64,000 nt of DNA from positions 186,001 to 250,000 of the forward strand of contig NZ_VTOW01000003.1 in NCBI RefSeq assembly GCF_012184425.1, in the 5' to 3' direction. Position 1 is the first letter of the stretch. The number at the start of each line of letters is the position of its first letter. Source of the DNA: Candidatus Manganitrophus noduliformans. GTDB lineage: Bacteria > Nitrospirota > Nitrospiria > SBBL01 > Manganitrophaceae. Position numbers and translations under genes: made by a program. Below are positions 60,798-64,000 of the stretch, piece after piece. The notes under the pieces were generated by a model, which was not told the origin of the DNA, made no database searches, and saw nothing but the letters and a program-made list of their open reading frames with translations.

Positions 60798-61067
60798 CTA
60801 TTTCAACGGCTCAATGGGAGTAGGCCTCCGGCCGGACTGCAACAAATTCCAGTCGGCCGTTAACTCTCCCTGATGTAGCTCTGCCCAGGCTTCCACCAGA
60901 CGTTGTTGACGCTTCGGCAGAGATCCCGAAATCATTTCAATCGGATCAATACCGTAGACCGCGACCTGATCTTGGTAGTAAGCATGAAAATGGGGTGTAT
61001 GATGCGGCGCATCGACCTCTGCAAACATACGAATGATGATTCCGAAAAACCTACTGAGTTCCGGCAT
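60798..61067 (-). CDS. DUF4160 protein
   Basis: 89 residues from ATG 61067 with GGAG eight bases upstream; the frame is open further upstream through metG-derived sequence that does not belong. MPELSRFFGIIIRMFAEVDA then HHTPHFHAYYQDQVAVYGID match DUF4160, with the conserved HTPHFH. The C-terminus (VEAWAELHQGELTADWNLLQ) is also typical. Start lies two bases from the metG relic, so the insert ends at the gene. Confidence 0.88.
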   Translation of the reverse strand: MPELSRFFGIIIRMFAEVDAPHHTPHFHAYYQDQVAVYGIDPIEMISGSLPKRQQRLVEAWAELHQGELTADWNLLQSGRRPTPIEPLK

Positions 61068-61068
61068 G

Positions 61069-61133
61069 CCTGCCGCTCCTCCGAGCAGAGGGTGACGCGC
61101 AGCTTGAGCAGCTTCTTGGCGCCGCGGACCTTC
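61069..61133 (-). pseudogene. metG 3'-end relic C (upstream part)
   Basis: About 85-90% identical to metG 61848-61912 (CCTGCCGCTCCTCCGAG ... CGCGCAGCTTGAGCAGCTTC). Together with 60278-60460 it makes one contiguous metG 3' copy split by ~608 bases holding the DUF4160-DUF2442 pair. Confidence 0.85.
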
Positions 61134-61135
61134 CG

Positions 61136-61339
61136 CTATTTGATTCTCCAGACGCTGTTGAAGAGGGTCTTCAGCTCCAACCAAATCTTTAACTTCTCCG
61201 AATACGGCAGGGCGGCCAGCTCTTTCCTCCGCGCTTTCTTGGCGGCGAAGACCTGCTTCAAATATTGAAGATTCCCCTCAGCTTGGGGTCGGGGAATCTT
61301 CGACCCGAATGGAGAAGGTATCAATTTGCATTCGCGCAT
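61136..61339 (-). CDS. Small uncharacterised protein, possibly truncated
   Basis: 67 residues from ATG 61339, though the family-like part starts at LQYLKQVFAAKKARRKELAA LPYSEKLKIW. Similar short YLK..FAAKKARREELA-LP-EK-KI sequences occur beside toxin-antitoxin-type genes. Ends VWRIK. A relic of its tail is at 58447. Function unknown. Confidence 0.45.
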   Translation of the reverse strand: MRECKLIPSPFGSKIPRPQAEGNLQYLKQVFAAKKARRKELAALPYSEKLKIWLELKTLFNSVWRIK

Positions 61340-61404
61340 CTAGCCCGTTCTCAAGGGCTCGGAGTGCAATGCGCGTACGTGTTCACCTTTTGGGGTAGAG
61401 CCCA

Positions 61405-61647
61405 TCACATCACCTTAAACGATTGTCCCAGCGGCTCAAAGTCCGCCGTTTCCTGGCGTTCCAGTTTGGCTCTGATTTCCTCAAACCGCCTGACCGTCTC
61501 TTGAGAATAAAGGCGCTCACCGCAATGAAGACAAACCTCGGCATGCACTTTCAAGACCGCCGTGTGGACCCCGCCACGTAAGATCTTTTCGACCTCTTTC
61601 TCAACCAGGTCGCCGCCACAAATTAGACATTTCTCAAAGGGCTTCAT
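61405..61647 (-). CDS. YgiT/MqsA-type zinc-finger protein
   Basis: 80 residues. CLICGGDLVEKEVEKILRGG and VCLHCGERLYSQETVRRFEE provide two CxxC zinc sites, as in the N-terminal half of MqsA/YgiT antitoxins; no DNA-binding helix-turn-helix follows. Such short forms normally sit next to a DUF4258/MqsR-type toxin, absent here. Six bases after the metG stop, so probably transcribed from metG. Orphan antitoxin-like gene. Confidence 0.85.
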   Translation of the reverse strand: MKPFEKCLICGGDLVEKEVEKILRGGVHTAVLKVHAEVCLHCGERLYSQETVRRFEEIRAKLERQETADFEPLGQSFKVM

Positions 61648-61653
61648 GGGCTC

Positions 61654-63630
61654 CTACTTAATCCGCGTCCCCGGCGGGATCTCTTCGAGAAAGGTCGCCA
61701 GTTCCAAAACCTCCTCCGCCCCCGCCGCTAGCAGCATCCCCTGCGACTCCACCCCCATAATCTTCGCCGGCTGAAGATTCGCCACCAGCACAATCCGCTT
61801 TCCGATCAGCGCCTCCGGCGCATACTTCGTCCCGATGCCGGCGACGACCTGCCGCTCCTCCGAGCCGAGCGTCACGCGCAGCTTGAGCAGCTTCTTCGAT
61901 CCGGAGACCTTCTCGGCGGCGAGAATCACCGCCACGCGCAGATCGATCTTGGCGAAGTCATCGTAGGGAATGGCGGGCTTAAAACCGGCCGGGGAGGCCG
62001 GGGCACTCTTTTTCTCGGCAGGGGCTTTTTCAGTGGGGGTGGGAGCGGCGGCGGTCGGTTCTTTCTCCAATGTCTTCTCCGTCTTTTTTTCGATGCGTGG
62101 AAAGAGCGACTTTCCCTTGGCGATCGGCTGCTCGGCCGGCAGCCGGCCCCATTGCGCCGCCTCCTTCAGAGAGATCCCCTCGAAGAGAGAGGGAAGCCCC
62201 ATCTGCCGCGCCATCTCCAAGGCTGTCGCCGGCATGAATGGAGAGACGAAGAGGGTGACGATGCGAAGCGCCTCGGCCGTATGGTAGAGGACCGTCTGCA
62301 ACCGCTCCGCCTTGGCGGGATCTTTCGCCAGGACCCACGGCGCAGCCCCCTCGATATACCGGTTCGCCTGATTGACCGCGTCCCAGATCTCGATCAACAC
62401 CTTCTGAAATTCCAGCCGCGCCAGCAGCACATCGACCCGCGCCGGCAGCGCCTCCATCTTTCGGCGCAGATCGAGATCTTCCGCCTGCTTCCCCTCGTGC
62501 GCGGGGGGGGTGCGGCCGCCGGTGTAGCGCTCCAGCATCGTCAGCGTTCGCGAGAGGAGATTGCCGAGGTCGTTCGCGAGATCGCTGTTGATCCGGTTGA
62601 TCAGCGCCGTCTCGGAGAAGTCGCCGTCTTGGCCGAAGGGAACTTCCCGGAAGAGAAAATAGCGGAACGGATCGACGCCGTACTTTTCGATGACGTCGCC
62701 GGGATGAACGACGTTGCCGAGGCTCTTCGACATCTTCTGCGCATTGAGCGTCCACCAGCCGTGCGCGAAGAGGGTCTTCGGCAGCGGGAGGCCGAGCGCC
62801 ATCAAGATTGTCGACCAGTAGACGGCGTGGGTCGTCAGGATATCTTTTCCGACGAGATGCAAATCGGCCGGCCACCATTTTTGAAAACGGGCCGGATCGG
62901 TGGCGTAGCCGGGGATCGAGATGTAGTTGACGAGCGCGTCGATCCAGACGTAGGTGACATAGTTCGGATCGAACGGAAATTCGATTCCCCACGGGAGGCG
63001 GCTCTTGGGGCGCGAGATGGAGAGATCGGTGAGCGGTTTTTCCAAAAATCCCAAGACCTCGTTGCGGCGGCTCTCCGGACGGATGAAGTCGGGATGATCG
63101 CGAATGTATTGCCGGAGTCTGTCTTGGTATTGTCCCATCTTGAAGAAGTAGTTCTGCTCCGAAAGATGCTCCACCGGCCGGCCGCAGTCGGGGCACTTCC
63201 CGTCGACCAGATCTTTCTCGGTCCAGAACCGCTCGTCGGGGAGACAGTACCATCCCTCATAGCTGCCGGTGTAGAGTTCCTTCTTGTCTTGAAGTTCTTG
63301 GAGAACGGCCTGGACGACCCGCTTGTGCCGGTCTTCGGTTGTACGGACGAAATCGTCGTTGGAGATGCCGAGCTTCTTCCAGAGCGCTTGAAAGCGAACG
63401 ACCGTCTCGTCGGCATGCTGCTGCGGGGGGACGTTCCGCTTCGCCGCGGCCTGCGCCACCTTCTGCCCATGCTCGTCGGTGCCGGTGAGAAAGAAGACAT
63501 CATGTCCAAGCAGCCGGTGGTAGCGGGCGAGGACGTCGGCGGCGATCGTGGTGTAGGCATGGCCGATGTGGGGCTCGTCGTTCACATAATAGATCGGAGT
63601 GGTCAGGTAGAACTTTTCTTTCGAGGTCAT
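61654..63630 (-). CDS. metG: Methionyl-tRNA synthetase
   Basis: 658 residues from ATG 63630, overlapping the holB stop by ATGA; the frame is open further upstream inside holB. Class I signature HIGH in NDEPHIGHAYTTIAAD, zinc-type CPDCGRPVE, KMSKS in LNAQKMSKSLGNVVH, and anticodon-domain helices. A Pro/Ala/Lys linker (~540-570) leads to a C-terminal EMAP/Arc1p-like tRNA-binding domain (IDLRVAVILAAEKVSGSKKL, LVANLQPAKIMGVESQGML). Charges tRNA-Met. The tRNA-binding domain end is the part found as relics nearby. Confidence 0.95.
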   Translation of the reverse strand: MTSKEKFYLTTPIYYVNDEPHIGHAYTTIAADVLARYHRLLGHDVFFLTGTDEHGQKVAQAAAKRNVPPQQHADETVVRFQALWKKLGISNDDFVRTTEDRHKRVVQAVLQELQDKKELYTGSYEGWYCLPDERFWTEKDLVDGKCPDCGRPVEHLSEQNYFFKMGQYQDRLRQYIRDHPDFIRPESRRNEVLGFLEKPLTDLSISRPKSRLPWGIEFPFDPNYVTYVWIDALVNYISIPGYATDPARFQKWWPADLHLVGKDILTTHAVYWSTILMALGLPLPKTLFAHGWWTLNAQKMSKSLGNVVHPGDVIEKYGVDPFRYFLFREVPFGQDGDFSETALINRINSDLANDLGNLLSRTLTMLERYTGGRTPPAHEGKQAEDLDLRRKMEALPARVDVLLARLEFQKVLIEIWDAVNQANRYIEGAAPWVLAKDPAKAERLQTVLYHTAEALRIVTLFVSPFMPATALEMARQMGLPSLFEGISLKEAAQWGRLPAEQPIAKGKSLFPRIEKKTEKTLEKEPTAAAPTPTEKAPAEKKSAPASPAGFKPAIPYDDFAKIDLRVAVILAAEKVSGSKKLLKLRVTLGSEERQVVAGIGTKYAPEALIGKRIVLVANLQPAKIMGVESQGMLLAAGAEEVLELATFLEEIPPGTRIK

Positions 63631-64000
63631 CCGGAGGCCTTCTGTTTTTGGCTCAGCACTTTGTCTCTTAATTGCATCAGGAGGGTTTCGAGGGCGAGCT
63701 GGCGGTTGACGTTGCGGACCTGCGCCTGGTAAATCTCTTGAATGTCGGCCAGGAACGATCCGACTTCGTGTGAATTCATCCGCGTCGCCCATCGCCGGAT
63801 CTCCTCATGGCGCCAGCTGTAGACGAGCCAGGAGGGATCGAGGATTTCCGGGTTCGGGACCGATTGCAGCACCAGGACGTCGCGGAACCAGGCGGAGAGA
63901 TAGTGGAGCGATTGGGCCATGACCGCTTCATCCCGGGAATGGGCGGTGGCGGCATCGAAGAGCGCGTCATAATCGTTGAGGGTCGTCTCGGAGACGAGGG
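63627..64000 (-). CDS. holB: DNA polymerase III delta' subunit, C-terminal part (5' end outside window)
   Basis: The frame is open to the window edge; 124 residues are visible. Sequence TLNDYDALFDAATAHSRDEA V, then MAQSLHYLSAWFRDVLVLQ and VNRQLALETLLMQLRDKVL resembles the helical collar domain of delta'/tau clamp-loader subunits. The holB-metG order, coupled by ATGA, is common in bacteria and supports this. The ATP-binding-type domain lies outside, so the call rests on C-terminal pattern and context. Confidence 0.7.
   Translation of the reverse strand, partial: LVSETTLNDYDALFDAATAHSRDEAVMAQSLHYLSAWFRDVLVLQSVPNPEILDPSWLVYSWRHEEIRRWATRMNSHEVGSFLADIQEIYQAQVRNVNRQLALETLLMQLRDKVLSQKQKASG

Noticed and set aside
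62152-63732. 526-codon open frame on the + strand opposite metG
   Set aside because: Antisense shadow of a clearly coding, GC-rich gene; Arg/Leu/Asp-biased composition, no ribosome site and no recognisable motif.
1-64000. tRNA, rRNA, CRISPR array, intact insertion sequence or phage genes
   Set aside because: None recognised by reading both strands; short repeats are present but no transposase, integrase or structural phage gene.

Overview
The window looks like a chromosomal segment of a Gram-negative, biofilm- or exopolysaccharide-forming bacterium. The evidence is lipoprotein signals, three PEP-CTERM proteins, and the PrsK/PrsR two-component pair that marks exosortase (PEP-CTERM) systems. 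Base composition is moderately GC-rich. Gene content (PEP-CTERM/PrsKR, type-5 uracil-DNA glycosylase, citrate synthase, TreZ, c-di-GMP riboswitches) would suit Nitrospirota or a deltaproteobacterium-like lineage, but the sequence alone does not settle the taxon. I saw no tRNA, rRNA, CRISPR array or intact transposase.

Region 1 (1-17.8 kb, all + strand) is an exopolysaccharide locus. It holds the end of a GMC oxidoreductase, two hexapeptide acyltransferases, six glycosyltransferases, a polysaccharide deacetylase, a LamG-VanZ membrane protein, a CapK/PaaK-like ligase, an O-antigen-ligase-like polymerase, UDP-GlcNAc 2-epimerase, the exosortase-type asparagine-synthase amidotransferase and a methyltransferase. 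Many genes overlap or are separated by a few bases, so this is probably one long operon.

Region 2 (17.9-22.1 kb, - strand) holds two secreted-protein genes. One product has seven fibronectin-III modules and a Gly-Cys C-terminal anchor; the other starts with an IPT-like segment. Each gene is preceded by what reads as a cyclic-di-GMP-I (GEMM) riboswitch followed by an intrinsic terminator.

Region 3 (22.1-29.4 kb, +) holds prsK-prsR and three PEP-CTERM protein genes. GG-N10-GC sigma-54 promoters and a repeated GACRGAAAASTTGACA motif lie upstream of these genes and probably form the PrsR regulon. A decayed duplicate of the 3' end of prsR sits between the PEP-CTERM genes.

Region 4 (29.4-43.9 kb) is mostly housekeeping and signalling. 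It includes an RlmI-type methyltransferase, citrate synthase, a histone-H1-like tail fused to an EF-Tu domain-2-like module, TPR and GYD proteins, UdgB, TreZ, a response regulator, an FHA protein, a Ser/Thr kinase with TPRs, TatD, a BON lipoprotein and a geranylgeranyl-reductase-type flavoprotein.

Region 5 (43.9-61.6 kb) is accessory DNA with almost every gene on the - strand. It carries cupins, pirin, VOC, SRPBCC, a MoaD/ThiS-like protein with a BNR-repeat protein, NTF2-like, DHFR-like, DUF1801 and many uncharacterised genes. It is littered with short dispersed repeats, three genes that each need one extra base to be intact, and relic copies of the metG 3' end. One relic is split by a DUF4160-DUF2442 pair; another looks circularly permuted around a short repeat.

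Region 6 (61.65-64 kb, -) is the conserved holB-metG pair, running off the window edge.
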